Shown: positions 8,838-20,030, counted from the first letter of the stretch. The stretch is DNA of 64,000 nucleotides from Taklimakanibacter sp050246735 (GCA_050246735.1 JBFWVM010000010.1:112907-176906), one strand, 5' to 3'. Notes: generated by a model not told the origin, from the sequence alone. A program made the numbers and translations.

Positions 8838-9457
8838 CCAAAGCCGGCGATTCAGTGATCAGGCACCCGGACGGCGTGAGCCGCTGCTTCTGGTGCGGGA
8901 CCGACCCCGTCTACATGGCCTATCACGACGACGAATGGGGCGTGCCGGAGTATGATTCGCGCGCCCTCTTCGAGAAGCTCCTGCTCGACGGCTTCCAGGC
9001 CGGCCTCTCCTGGATCACCATCCTGCGCAAGCGCCAGGCCTTCCGCGAGGCCTTCGACGGATTCGATCCCGAGATCATGGCGCGCTACAATTCGCGCAAG
9101 CTCGCCAGCCTGATGAAGAACGAAGGCATTGTGCGCAACCGGCTCAAGATCGAGGCCAGCGTCACCAATGCGCGGGCCTATCTCGAGCTTTCCGGGCAGC
9201 AGGACTTCGCGGGCTATCTGTGGAGTTTCGTCGGCGACGCGCCGCTGCAGAACCGCTTCCGCAGCCGCAAGGACGTGCCGGCGGCGACGCCGCTGGCCGA
9301 GACGATATCGAAGGACCTCAAGAAGCGCGGCTTCCGCTTCTGCGGCCCGACCATCGTCTATGCCGTCATGCAGGCCTGCGGGCTGGTCGACGACCATATG
9401 GCGGCCTGCCACCGCCATGGCGCGTTCCGCGGCAGCCGGCGGCCGCAATCGCGCTGA
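8834..9457 (+). CDS. tag: DNA-3-methyladenine glycosylase I
   Basis: A 207-residue base-excision-repair enzyme that removes 3-methyladenine from alkylated DNA. Family marks include the N-terminal CFWCGTDPVYMAYHDDEWG with a zinc-ligand cysteine, the helix-hairpin-helix region around GFQAGLSWITILRKRQAF, and the C-terminal GFRFCGPTIVYAVMQACGLVDDH with the remaining cysteine and histidine ligands. Length is close to the usual 190-200 residues. It is coupled by overlap to ygfZ upstream and to the HD hydrolase downstream (TGATG). Confidence 0.92.
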   Translation: MTKAGDSVIRHPDGVSRCFWCGTDPVYMAYHDDEWGVPEYDSRALFEKLLLDGFQAGLSWITILRKRQAFREAFDGFDPEIMARYNSRKLASLMKNEGIVRNRLKIEASVTNARAYLELSGQQDFAGYLWSFVGDAPLQNRFRSRKDVPAATPLAETISKDLKKRGFRFCGPTIVYAVMQACGLVDDHMAACHRHGAFRGSRRPQSR

Positions 9458-10059
9458 TGGCCAGGGGCGCGGCACAGGAGCCTCGCGCCTGGCAGCGCAT
9501 GCTGTCGGGCCGCAGGCTCGATCTCCTCAATCCCTCGCCGCTCGACATCGAGATCGAGGACATCGCCCACGGGCTGGCGCGGGTGGCGCGCTGGAACGGA
9601 CAGACGAAGGGGCTGCATCCCTTCTCGGTGGCGCAGCACTGCCTGCTGGTCGAGGCCCTGCTCGCGCAGGCGCAAGACAATCTCGACCGGCAGGCGCGGC
9701 TCGCCGCCCTCCTCCACGACGCGCCCGAATATGTCATCGGTGACATCATATCGCCGTTCAAGGCGGCGCTCGGCGTCGACTACAAGGTCTTCGAGCTCAG
9801 GCTTCTCGCCGCCATCCACCTGCGCTTCGGCCTGCCGCAGAGGACGCCGGATCTCCTGGCCAGGAAGATCAAGAAGGCCGACCGGGTGGCGGCCTATCTC
9901 GAGGCGACGCAGCTGGCGGGCTTCGGCATCGAGGAAGCGGCGCGGATCTTCGGCCGGCCGTCGGGCCTCGCGGGCGCGAAGGGCTTCCATGCGCTGAAGC
10001 CCCTTGCGCCGGTCGAGGCGGAAGCGGCATATGTCCGCAAGTTCAAGCAGCTTCTCTAG
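9457..10059 (+). CDS. HD-domain metal-dependent hydrolase (YfbR-like)
   Basis: A 200-residue HD-superfamily protein. The metal-binding pattern is visible as HPFSVAQHCLLV, then LLHDAPEYVIGDIISP, and a downstream D in KKADRVAAYLEA. These match 5'-deoxynucleotidase YfbR and related hydrolases of nucleotides. The start ATG overlaps the tag stop, so translation is coupled. Substrate is not determined by sequence; a nucleotide monophosphate is the best guess from the family. No membrane segments. Confidence 0.8.
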   Translation: MARGAAQEPRAWQRMLSGRRLDLLNPSPLDIEIEDIAHGLARVARWNGQTKGLHPFSVAQHCLLVEALLAQAQDNLDRQARLAALLHDAPEYVIGDIISPFKAALGVDYKVFELRLLAAIHLRFGLPQRTPDLLARKIKKADRVAAYLEATQLAGFGIEEAARIFGRPSGLAGAKGFHALKPLAPVEAEAAYVRKFKQLL

Positions 10060-10064
10060 GCGCC

Positions 10065-10571
10065 ATGGAAATCATCGTCAGCCCGCTCGCCGCCGTCCAG
10101 CTCCTCGTCGACAGGCACAAGGTCGGCCATGTCGTGAGCCTGCTCGGGCCGGAGACGCCGCATCGCGCCTTCACCGGCATCGCCGGCGGCAACCACCTGA
10201 GGCTCACCTTCCACGACATCGTCGAGCCGGCGGAGGGCTTCACCGCGCCGGCCGGCGAGCACGTCGAGACGCTGATCCGCTTCCTCGAGGCGCGCCGGGG
10301 CGACGATCCCATGCTCATCCACTGCTGGGCCGGCATCAGCCGCTCGACGGCGTCGGCCTTCACGGCGATGTGCCTCTACAATCCCGGCGACGACGAAGGG
10401 CGGCTCGCCCGCCAGCTGCGCTCGCTCTCGCCCGTGGCGACGCCCAACCGGCGCATCGTCGCCATCGCCGACGACATCCTGGGCCGCCAGGGCCGCATGG
10501 TGGACGCCGTCGACGGCATCGGGCGCGGCGCCGACGCCTCCGAGGGCGTCATCTTCCAGTGGAGGATATAG
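10065..10571 (+). CDS. Dual-specificity/tyrosine phosphatase-like protein
   Basis: A 168-residue cytoplasmic protein with the Cys-X5-Arg phosphatase loop as HCWAGISRSTASAF near residues 85-98, including the conserved Cys, Arg and a following Ser. The upstream acidic loop (FHDIVEPAEGF) can supply the general acid. It belongs to the small bacterial phosphatase group annotated as tyrosine phosphatase-like. It is the last gene of the ygfZ-tag-HD operon, five bases after the previous stop. Its convergent neighbour is the aminotransferase at 10767, with hairpin repeats between. Confidence 0.8.
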   Translation: MEIIVSPLAAVQLLVDRHKVGHVVSLLGPETPHRAFTGIAGGNHLRLTFHDIVEPAEGFTAPAGEHVETLIRFLEARRGDDPMLIHCWAGISRSTASAFTAMCLYNPGDDEGRLARQLRSLSPVATPNRRIVAIADDILGRQGRMVDAVDGIGRGADASEGVIFQWRI

Positions 10572-10604
10572 CCGCCGCGTGCCCGCGATGGTCCCCTATT
10601 TCCC

Positions 10605-10663
10605 TATTTCGGTGACAGTGCATTTAATTAATGTTTCTAATTAAATGCACTGTCACCGAAATA
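10605..10663. repeat. Perfect 26-bp inverted repeat (REP-like hairpin 1)
   Basis: The arms 10605-10630 and 10638-10663 are perfectly complementary, separated by a 7-base loop. Each contains the core cggtgacagtgcatttaa. The core resembles palindromes associated with REP-type (RAYT) transposases in other bacteria; that link is from memory. It lies between convergent genes, so it may also act as a two-way transcription terminator. Confidence 0.85.
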
Positions 10664-10698
10664 CCTCACCATCCGCTATCTTGATCGCCTATTGTTTC

Positions 10699-10754
10699 AT
10701 TTCGGTGACAGTGCATTTAATAGAATCATGAATTAAATGCACTGTCACCGAAAT
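10699..10754. repeat. Perfect 23-bp inverted repeat (REP-like hairpin 2)
   Basis: The arms 10699-10721 and 10732-10754 are perfectly complementary around a 10-base loop and share the core of the hairpin at 10605, so the two form a BIME-like pair. The loops differ, while the arms are almost the same. Confidence 0.85.
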
Positions 10755-10766
10755 AGTCCGACCGCG

Positions 10767-11624
10767 TCAGCCGGCGTGGGCGAACTCCCAATAGAGCTCG
10801 CGGGCCTTCTCGAACAGCGGTCCGGGCTGCAGGTCGCGCGTCTCGATGCGGGTGACGGGAATGACCTTGCCGTAATTGCCGGTCGAGAAGACCTCGTCCG
10901 CCGCGAGCACGTCAGGCCACGAAACGGCGCGCTCATGCACGGCGACGCCGGCCTTGCGCAGGAGCCTGATGACGCGCTGGCGGGTGATGCCGTCGAGCAG
11001 CGTGCCGTTGGGTATGGGCGTGTGCACCTCGCCGTCCCTGGCATAGAAGAGATTGGACGTCGTGAACTCCGACACGTTGCCGGTCGCGTCGAGCAGCACC
11101 GCATTGTCGAAGCCGCGCCTGGCCGCCTCGCGCAGCGCGCGGCCGGAATTGGCATAGTGGCAGGCCGCCTTGGCGTCGGTCGGGGCATATTCGTAGGACG
11201 GACGGCGGAAGGACGACAGCCCGGCGGAGAAGCCCTTGGCCGACGGCATGGGCGATTCATAGACCGAGATGCAATAGCGCGTCTCGACCGGACCCGGGTC
11301 GAGGAAATTCGTTTCCGCCCAGAACATCGGGCGCAGGTAAAGCGCGGTGCCTTTGGCGAACTTGGCGATACCCTCGCGCAGCAGCTCTTCGATGGCGCCC
11401 GCCTTCAGCGGCTCGAGGCCGAAGACCAGGGCGGAGCGCTCGCAGCGCCGGCAGTGGAGATCGAGATCGGGCGTCACGCCCTCGAAGGCGCGCGCGCCGT
11501 CGAATATCGCCGAGCCCAGCCAGGATGCGTCGCTCCACGGCCCCATGAGCGGCGGATTGCCGCAATGCCACTTGCCGTCGAGATAGGTCCAGCATTTGCC
11601 GGCGTCGTTCTGCGAGATCGCCAT
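10767..11624 (-). CDS. ilvE: Branched-chain amino acid aminotransferase-type fold IV PLP enzyme
   Basis: A 285-residue class IV (D-amino acid/branched-chain) aminotransferase. The PLP lysine is in TDAKAACHYANSGRAL near residue 155, and the class signature runs through AVLLDATGNVSEFTTSNLFY with the conserved Glu and Asn, then GTLLDGITRQRVI. The N-terminal FDGARAFEG is typical of IlvE-type enzymes. Members transfer amino groups between branched-chain keto acids and glutamate. Stand-alone, convergent with the phosphatase gene. D-amino acid transaminase or aminodeoxychorismate lyase activity is less likely given the IlvE-like N-terminus. Confidence 0.82.
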   Translation of the reverse strand: MAISQNDAGKCWTYLDGKWHCGNPPLMGPWSDASWLGSAIFDGARAFEGVTPDLDLHCRRCERSALVFGLEPLKAGAIEELLREGIAKFAKGTALYLRPMFWAETNFLDPGPVETRYCISVYESPMPSAKGFSAGLSSFRRPSYEYAPTDAKAACHYANSGRALREAARRGFDNAVLLDATGNVSEFTTSNLFYARDGEVHTPIPNGTLLDGITRQRVIRLLRKAGVAVHERAVSWPDVLAADEVFSTGNYGKVIPVTRIETRDLQPGPLFEKARELYWEFAHAG

Positions 11625-11699
11625 GATGTTCGTCTCCGATGGCGGCGAGCTTAGCGCAGCCGGAGGCCGGGAGGAAACATCTGAAAGCGGCGAGCGGGT

Positions 11700-12695
11700 C
11701 TAGCTGTCGGAATAGAAGATGTGGCGGCCGATCTTGATCAGCTTGCGCATCTCCTTGGCCCAGCGCGGACGCACATAGTCGGCGTGGTAGTTGGTCGCAG
11801 CGCCGATGACGCGAATCGTCTGGTCGCCGGCGATGGCTTTCTTGGCGATGCGCTTGGAGTGCTCCCAGGCGGCCTTGTTCTTCACCTCGTCGGCGAGGCC
11901 GTCGCAGGCGAAGGAGAACTGGCAGGAATTGCGCCGGTCGGAGCCCTGGTAGACGACGCCGCAGATGGTCTTGGGATAGTTGGGATCCTTGACGCGGTTG
12001 AGCACGACCTTGGCCACCGCGAGCTGGCCCAGCTCCGATTCGGAGCGCGCCTCGAAATAGACCGCCTTGGCGAGACAGTTCTCCTCGGCCAGGCGGATGC
12101 GGCGCTGGGCCGCGACCTTCTGCTTCTCGCTGCGCTTGAGCTTGAAGGTCGATTCCATCTTCCAGACCGGCGGCGTCATGGCGAGACGCTTCCCGATCTT
12201 CTCCGGCTCGTGCTTCGCCGCCACGTCCCCATCGGAGGCTTCCGGCATATCGGGCTCGATATAATCGCTCTTGCCGAGCGAGACGACTTCCTGCTCGCGC
12301 ACCAGCGGCAGATTGGCCAGATCGAGGGTGACATCGCTCGGCATCAGCGATCCCTTCTGGATCAGGGTCGATACCGGCGAGGTGATCGCCGCCTGCGGCT
12401 CGTCGTCGATGAGGCTGTGGGCGTCGGCATTGCGGCCCATATAGTGGCCGGCGAAGGCGAAGCTCGCGACCAGCATGGCCCCGCCGAAGGCGTAAGGCAC
12501 GTAGCTCAGCACACCATTGCGCTCGGGCTGCAGCGGCTCGTCGTAATGCGGCTCGAAATGCCTATGCGCTCGCTTCGCTGGTCTCACTTCCCCTCGCGCT
12601 ACCGTCTCAACCCTTAAAGCTTCCCGAACAGGCGGTAGTATGATCCCTGAGCGTTTAGCATAGGTTAACCATGGCGGCAACACAAAGCGGCCCAT
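11700..12695 (-). CDS. SleB-family cell wall hydrolase
   Basis: A 331-residue protein with a single N-terminal hydrophobic helix near 68-86 (YAFGGAMLVASFAFAGHYMG), a long low-complexity linker, and a C-terminal Hydrolase_2/SleB domain (about 215-325). The domain has the family motif AEENCLAKAVYFEARSES, the LAVAKVVLNRV helix, and CQFSFACDGL. Such enzymes cleave peptidoglycan, here as an anchored periplasmic protein of vegetative cells, because no sporulation genes are present. It sits next to ppdK in an arrangement common in Hyphomicrobiales. Confidence 0.85.
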   Translation of the reverse strand: MGRFVLPPWLTYAKRSGIILPPVREALRVETVARGEVRPAKRAHRHFEPHYDEPLQPERNGVLSYVPYAFGGAMLVASFAFAGHYMGRNADAHSLIDDEPQAAITSPVSTLIQKGSLMPSDVTLDLANLPLVREQEVVSLGKSDYIEPDMPEASDGDVAAKHEPEKIGKRLAMTPPVWKMESTFKLKRSEKQKVAAQRRIRLAEENCLAKAVYFEARSESELGQLAVAKVVLNRVKDPNYPKTICGVVYQGSDRRNSCQFSFACDGLADEVKNKAAWEHSKRIAKKAIAGDQTIRVIGAATNYHADYVRPRWAKEMRKLIKIGRHIFYSDS

Positions 12696-12753
12696 AATCA
12701 GCCGCTAAATGCTCTAGGGTTAACAACGCTTTAGAGGATCGTCTTGCCTTAAT

Positions 12754-15435
<2,682 letters not shown>

Positions 15436-15687
15436 CCTCAATGCTCCCCTGGACAGGACCGGTCGGTTCAGTAGCGAGCGCCGCTCATCGGCAGCACTAG
15501 CCATATTGCAATTGCGAAATCAACTGTGCAGTTGCGGCAGAAAGCGCCGCAACATTCTAACTCGGCAATCATGGCGAGGTTCCGGCAGAGCCCTTCGCTG
15601 GTGCGGTCGCGAGCCGCGGGAGATCCTTTTTTCTTGTCGGCGCCGACCCAAGGTCTATGTCTAAGGCATATGCCAGGGAGTTGCCGT

Positions 15688-15960
15688 ATGAGCGAGTCGC
15701 GCCATGTGAGACTTTTCCGCAACGGAAAGGACCAGACGGTCCGTATCCCGGTGGAATTCGAACTGCCGGGGGACGAGGCGATCATGCATCGGGACGGCGA
15801 GCGCCTGGTGATCGAGCCGGTGCGCAAGCGTGGCCTCGTCGCTTTGCTCAAGTCGATGAAGCCGCTTGATGAGGACTTCCCCGAAATCGAGGAGCCGCAT
15901 GGGTGTAGTCGCCTCTTGTCCAGCTCTTCCGTCACCCCGACGAAAGTAGGGGCCTCCTGA
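15688..15960 (+). CDS. vapB: VapB-type (AbrB/SpoVT fold) antitoxin with altered C-terminus
   Basis: A 90-residue frame. Residues 1-60 are a normal VapB antitoxin: VRLFRNGKDQTVRIPVEFEL is the swapped-hairpin DNA-binding fold, and LLKSMKPLDEDFPEIEEP is the toxin-binding tail. After EIEEP the frame runs into a palindromic repeat (15928-16064), so the last 25-30 residues are non-native. The expected vapC toxin does not follow; only its first codons survive beyond the repeat at 16092. The antitoxin may still fold and bind DNA, but it has no partner here. Confidence 0.75.
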   Translation: MSESRHVRLFRNGKDQTVRIPVEFELPGDEAIMHRDGERLVIEPVRKRGLVALLKSMKPLDEDFPEIEEPHGCSRLLSSSSVTPTKVGAS

Positions 15961-16064
15961 ATAAGCCAAGGGCGGGTGCTGTTTCCGGCAAAGCACGAAT
16001 GCCATGCATAGCGCCGCCCGCCGGCTCTTATCCAGGGGGTGCCGGCTTTCGCCGGCATGACGGA
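15928..16064. repeat. REP/MITE-like imperfect palindrome inserted in vapBC
   Basis: The end at 15928 (tccgtcaccccgacgaaagt) is an imperfect inverted copy of the end at about 16024-16064 (ggtgccggctttcgccggca followed by tgacgga), roughly 40 bases per arm. The same core, gccggcgaaagccgg, recurs at 52745-52840. The element separates the native end of vapB from the vapC start. Confidence 0.7.
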
Positions 16065-16091
16065 CAGGAGGAGTGCAGCGGAGCGTGTCAC

Positions 16092-16150
16092 GTGACGCGC
16101 CATAGGCTCGATACCGGCATCATCTCCGGTCTGGTCAGAAACCCGGCGTC
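16092..16150 (+). pseudogene. vapC toxin remnant (first ~20 codons)
   Basis: Reading from a GTG at 16092 gives VTRHRLDTGIISGLVRNPA, which matches the usual start of VapC PIN-domain toxins (a first catalytic Asp in LDTNIIS, then DLVRNP). A purine-rich AGGAGGAG lies about 17-24 bases upstream, inherited from the operon. The match stops at the NPA, and the following sequence is the 3' end of glyS on the other strand. All later PIN acidic residues are gone, so no toxin can be made. Confidence 0.65.
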
Positions 16151-16156
16151 GTCGTC

Positions 16157-18256
16157 CTATCCCTCGATCCTGGAAAAGTCGGCCACCTCGCGGGTGGCGG
16201 CGCGAATGCGGTTCAGAAGCTTGAGGCGGTTCTCGCGGAAGGACGGATCGTCGGCATTGACGGTGACCTTGTCGAAGAAGGCGTCGACCGGCGCCCTGAG
16301 CTTGGCGATGGCGCGCATCGCGCCCTCGAAATCCTCCGCGGCGACCGCCTGCCTGGCGCGCGCGCTGGCGCCGTTGATGGCGGTGTTGAGCTCGCGCTCC
16401 TCGCCCTGGATCAGGATATTGGTGTTGACGTTGCCGTCGAAGCTGCGGCCGTCCTTCTTCTCCTCGATCTTCAGGATGTTGGTGGCGCGCTTGACGCCGG
16501 CCAGAAGGTTCTTCCCGTCGTCGCCGTCGAGAAGCTTCGACAGGGCCTCGACGCGCCTGACGATCATCAGGAGATCGTCCTGGCCGCCCAGCGCGAAGAC
16601 CGCGTCGATGAGGTCGTGGCGCAGGCCCTTGTCGCGCAAGTAGACCTTCAGGCGGTCGGCGAAGAAGGAGAGAAGGTCGTCGGTGAAGCGCTCGTTCTCG
16701 GCCTCCGCCGTCGCGTCGCCCTCGACCGCGACCGGCCGTCCCTGGCGAAAGGGGCCTCGCGCCGATGCGATCGCCTGGGCGAGGTTGAGGCGTATCTTCT
16801 GCTCCAGGACGGAGCGCACAATGCCGAGCGCGGCGCGGCGCAGCGCATAGGGATCCTTGGAGCCGGTCGGCCTTTCGTCGATGGACCAGAAACCGACGAG
16901 CGTGTCGAGCTTGTCGGCGATCGCCACGGCCTGGCCGACCTTGGACACCGGCAGGCCGTCGGAAGGACCCTGCGGCTTGTAGTGGTCGCGGATCGCGTCG
17001 GCGACCTCCTCGTCCACCCCTTGCGCCAGCGCGTAATAGCGCCCCATCAGCCCCTGCAGCTCGGGAAACTCGCCGACCATGCCGGTGACGAGATCGGCCT
17101 TGGCGAGGCGCGCGGCCAGCATCGCCCTGGCCGGGTCGGCGCCGATCGTCCGCGCGATCCCGCCGGCCAGCGCCTCGATGCGGCTCACCCGCTCGCCCTG
17201 CGTGCCGAGCCTCGCATGGAAGGTGACGTGGTCGAGCTTCGGCAGCAGCTTTTCGAGCGGCGTCTTCTTGTCCCCGTCCCAGAAGAATTTCGCATCCGAC
17301 AGGCGCGCCGCGATGACCTTGTCGTTGCCCTGGACGATCTGCCGGCCGCCGTCCGTCGCGATCATGTTGGACACCAGGAGATAGCGGGCGGCGAGGCTGC
17401 CCGTCCTTGCGTCTTTCAGCGCGAAGCACTTCTGGTGCTGCCTGAGCGAGGTGACGATCGCTTCCGGCGGCACCTCGAGGAAGCTCTCGCCGAACGAGCC
17501 CATCAGCACCACCGGCCATTCGACGAGCCCCGCGGTCTCCCTGAGAAGCGCCTCGTCCTCGATGAGCTCGAGGCCCTGCGCGAAAGCGAGGGTTTTCGCG
17601 TCGGCGCGGATGATCTCGGCGCGGCGGCCCGCATCGACCACCACCTTGGCGTCATGGAGCTTGCGGGCGTAATCCTCGAAGCGGCGGGCCGCGATCTCCC
17701 GGGGGTCGAGAAAGCGATGGCCCCTGGTCGTGCCGCCGCTCCTCAGTCCCGCCACCTCGAAATCGACCACCTCGCCGTCGAAGCAGCAGAGGATCGACTG
17801 CAGGGGCCGGATCCAGCGCAGGTCGCCCGAGCCCCAGCGCATGGATCTGGGCCAGGGGAACTTGCGGATCACGTCGGGCACGATTTCGGCGACGACGTCG
17901 GGCGTCGGCCGTCCGGGCCTGGCGATCCGGGCGACATAGAACCTGCCCTTCCTGTCGTCCTGCTGGACGAGCTGGTCGAGCGCGAGGCCCGTCGATTTGA
18001 GGAAGCCCTGGATCGCCTGCTCCGGCGCGTCGACGCGCGGTCCCTTGCGCTCTTCCGTCACGTCCTTGGTGCGCGCCGCGAGGCCCTCGACCGAGAGCAC
18101 CAGCCGGCGCGGCGTCGCATGCGCCTGGGCGCCCTCATAGACGAGGCCCAGATCGACCAGCGCATCGGTGACGAGGGCTTTCAGGTCCTCCGCCGCCCTG
18201 GCCTGCATGCGCGCCGGGATCTCCTCGGAGAACAGCTCGAGAAGGAGCTCAGGCAT
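16157..18256 (-). CDS. glyS: Glycine--tRNA ligase beta subunit
   Basis: A 699-residue subunit of the alpha2-beta2 glycyl-tRNA synthetase. The N-terminus PELLLELFSEEIPARMQARA is the family start, VLSVEGLAARTKDVTEERKG follows, and the C-terminal third holds an HD-like region and the DALR anticodon-binding fold. Length matches the family. The beta subunit binds tRNA while GlyQ carries the adenylation site. Its start is 110 bases from the CDGSH gene, and glyQ lies just upstream on the same strand. The 3' end abuts the vapC remnant. Confidence 0.95.
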   Translation of the reverse strand: MPELLLELFSEEIPARMQARAAEDLKALVTDALVDLGLVYEGAQAHATPRRLVLSVEGLAARTKDVTEERKGPRVDAPEQAIQGFLKSTGLALDQLVQQDDRKGRFYVARIARPGRPTPDVVAEIVPDVIRKFPWPRSMRWGSGDLRWIRPLQSILCCFDGEVVDFEVAGLRSGGTTRGHRFLDPREIAARRFEDYARKLHDAKVVVDAGRRAEIIRADAKTLAFAQGLELIEDEALLRETAGLVEWPVVLMGSFGESFLEVPPEAIVTSLRQHQKCFALKDARTGSLAARYLLVSNMIATDGGRQIVQGNDKVIAARLSDAKFFWDGDKKTPLEKLLPKLDHVTFHARLGTQGERVSRIEALAGGIARTIGADPARAMLAARLAKADLVTGMVGEFPELQGLMGRYYALAQGVDEEVADAIRDHYKPQGPSDGLPVSKVGQAVAIADKLDTLVGFWSIDERPTGSKDPYALRRAALGIVRSVLEQKIRLNLAQAIASARGPFRQGRPVAVEGDATAEAENERFTDDLLSFFADRLKVYLRDKGLRHDLIDAVFALGGQDDLLMIVRRVEALSKLLDGDDGKNLLAGVKRATNILKIEEKKDGRSFDGNVNTNILIQGEERELNTAINGASARARQAVAAEDFEGAMRAIAKLRAPVDAFFDKVTVNADDPSFRENRLKLLNRIRAATREVADFSRIEG

Positions 18257-18366
18257 GGGAGACGCCCACCTTTGCGATCAGGCTGCCGCCGGACGAGCCG
18301 ACACCCTCATGCCGGCCCCCTTCTCCGGCAAGCGGGAGAGGGCGCAACCCTGAATAGGAGAAACCT

Positions 18367-18606
18367 TCACAAGCTCTTGTGCGAGCCGTCGCAGAAGGGC
18401 TGGCCGCCGGTGTGCTTGCAGGCGCAGAAGAACTTGCGCCCGGAGGCGTCGGCCGTCCATCTGAGCGGCGAGAACTCGCTGCCCTTGTGGCTGCCGTCGC
18501 AGAATGGCTGGTTGCGGGAACGCCCGCAGGCGCACCACCAATAGTCCTTTCCGGCCTCGACCACGACCGGGATCGGCGCTTTCGCGGCGATAGTGGGTAC
18601 CGACAT
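18367..18606 (-). CDS. CDGSH iron-sulfur domain protein, two clusters
   Basis: A 79-residue protein with two CDGSH-type sites: WWCACGRSRNQPFCDGSH and FFCACKHTGGQPFCDGSH. Each C-x-C...C-x3-H set binds a 2Fe-2S cluster. Paired-motif proteins act in redox sensing or cluster transfer; the partner is unknown. The ATG at 18606 gives MSVPTIAAKA, where homologues start; the frame also runs upstream to 18648 into the end of glyQ. It sits between glyQ and glyS, and probably belongs to that transcript. Confidence 0.88.
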   Translation of the reverse strand: MSVPTIAAKAPIPVVVEAGKDYWWCACGRSRNQPFCDGSHKGSEFSPLRWTADASGRKFFCACKHTGGQPFCDGSHKSL

Positions 18607-18637
18607 TGCGTGTCCTCCCTCATTGTGAATGCGGCTG

Positions 18638-19546
18638 TCATCGGGCACCTCCGCCCGCCGTCTTGGCCCAGGCCTCGCAGCAGCCCTTGGCCAGCTCGCG
18701 CACGCGCAGGATATAGGCCTGGCGCTCGGTGACCGAGATCACGCCGCGCGCATCGAGAAGGTTGAAGACGTGGCTCGCCTTGATGCACTGGTCATAGGCC
18801 GGCAGCGCCATCTCGTGGCGCGCGCCCCTGTCGCCCGCCTCGAGCAGGGCCAGGCACTCCTTCTCGGCATCCTTGAAATGCTGGAGGAGGATATCGGTGT
18901 CGGCATATTCGAAATTGTAGCGCGAGAACTCCTGCTCGGCCTGCAGGAAGACGTCGCCATAGGTGATGCGCCTGGGCCCGTCCTCGCCGTTGAAGTTGAG
19001 ATCATAGACGTTGTCGACGCCCTGCACATACATGGCGAGGCGCTCGAGCCCGTAGGTGAGCTCGCCCGACACCGGCGCGCAATCGAGGCCGCCCACCTGC
19101 TGGAAGTAGGTGTATTGCGAGACCTCCATGCCGTCGCACCACACCTCCCAGCCGAGGCCCCAGGCGCCCAGCGTCGGGCTCTCCCAGTCGTCCTCGACGA
19201 AGCGGACGTCGTGCAGGCCGGGCTCGATGCCGATCGCCTCGAGCGAGCCCAGATAGAGGTCCTGCAGGTCGGGCGGCGACGGCTTGATGATCACCTGATA
19301 CTGGTAATAGTGCTGCAGGCGGTTGGGGTTCTCGCCATAGCGGCCATCCTTGGGCCGCCGCGAGGGCTGCACATAGGCGGCGGCCCAGGGCCTGGGCCCG
19401 ACCGAGCGCAAGGTCGTCGCCGGATGGAACGTGCCGGCCCCCACCTCCATGTCGTAGGGCTGCAGGATGACGCAGCCGCGGCTGCCCCAGTACTGGTGCA
19501 GCGTCAGGATCAGGTCCTGGAAGGATCGCTTCGGATTCAAAGACAT
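18638..19546 (-). CDS. glyQ: Glycine--tRNA ligase alpha subunit
   Basis: The catalytic class II subunit of about 302 residues. Signature parts are SFQDLILTLHQYWGSRGCVI, LQPYDMEVGAGTFHPATTLR and the long conserved GAWGLGWEVWCDGMEVSQYT. The ATG at 19546 is preferred; a TTG at 19558 is unlikely. The start and first codons lie inside a 46-bp direct repeat (19536-19581) that recurs at 29970-30015, so the leader hairpin of this gene is one edge of the neighbouring insert. Confidence 0.95.
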   Translation of the reverse strand: MSLNPKRSFQDLILTLHQYWGSRGCVILQPYDMEVGAGTFHPATTLRSVGPRPWAAAYVQPSRRPKDGRYGENPNRLQHYYQYQVIIKPSPPDLQDLYLGSLEAIGIEPGLHDVRFVEDDWESPTLGAWGLGWEVWCDGMEVSQYTYFQQVGGLDCAPVSGELTYGLERLAMYVQGVDNVYDLNFNGEDGPRRITYGDVFLQAEQEFSRYNFEYADTDILLQHFKDAEKECLALLEAGDRGARHEMALPAYDQCIKASHVFNLLDARGVISVTERQAYILRVRELAKGCCEAWAKTAGGGAR

Positions 19547-19581
19547 TCGCGCCCGCAATCAGCTTTGCGGGCGCAAACTAT
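19536..19581. repeat. Left copy of 46-bp direct repeat bounding a catabolic insert
   Basis: Bases 19536-19581 match 29970-30015 except for one base on each side and the 6-base loop. The core is a hairpin (cgcgcccgcaa / ttgcgggcgc), but the match extends beyond the stem on both sides (ttcaa and aactat), so it is more than a shared hairpin type. It covers the glyQ start codon and the first four codons. Confidence 0.75.
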
Positions 19582-19640
19582 GAGGCCGGACCCCATGGGT
19601 CAAGGACAAGTGTGCGGCCACGGGCCGCGCCTTCAGGACG

Positions 19641-20030
19641 TCACTCGCGACCGGGACTTCCGGCGGCGACCGCATCGAGCTCGACGAGGTAGCCATGATG
19701 CAGCGCAGGCACGGGGACGACGGACCGCGCGGGCCTGTGGCTTCCGAAGGCGGCCGCATAGACCGTGTCGAAGACCGGCCAGTTTTCGGCTCCGACGATA
19801 TAGGCGGTGACCTTGATGACCGCCGCCGGCGATCCGCCTCCTCCGGACACGACCGCCAGGAGGTTCTTCACCGCCTGCCGAACCTGCTCGTCGAAAGGCG
19901 CGTCAAATCGGTGCGTGCCGTCGGCCTCGAGCGGAAGCTGTCCGGAAACGAATATCAGCCCGGCATGAGCGATGCCCTGACTGTAATGTCCGAGCGGGCG
20001 CGGCGAGCCGGTCGTGGAAATGAACTGCAA
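19641..20030 (-). CDS. RidA-family enamine/imine deaminase
   Basis: A 129-residue YjgF/YER057c/UK114 protein. RidA members hydrolyse reactive enamine or imine intermediates released by PLP dehydratases. The start MQFISTTGSPRPLGHYSQGI and the middle FVSGQLPLEADGT are typical, and the arginine normally found near 105 is present in HRPARSVVPVP. It is the last gene of a minus-strand run that includes a PLP lyase-like enzyme, so quenching of its by-products is a reasonable role. Subfamily is not certain. Confidence 0.85.
   Translation of the reverse strand: MQFISTTGSPRPLGHYSQGIAHAGLIFVSGQLPLEADGTHRFDAPFDEQVRQAVKNLLAVVSGGGGSPAAVIKVTAYIVGAENWPVFDTVYAAAFGSHRPARSVVPVPALHHGYLVELDAVAAGSPGRE

Noticed and set aside
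15468..17519. 683-residue minus-strand frame
   Set aside because: Shadow frame of glyS that runs on into the ppdK leader. It is without recognisable domain and has shuffled composition.
16616..18544. 642-residue plus-strand frame
   Set aside because: Antisense of glyS and the CDGSH gene; no motif.
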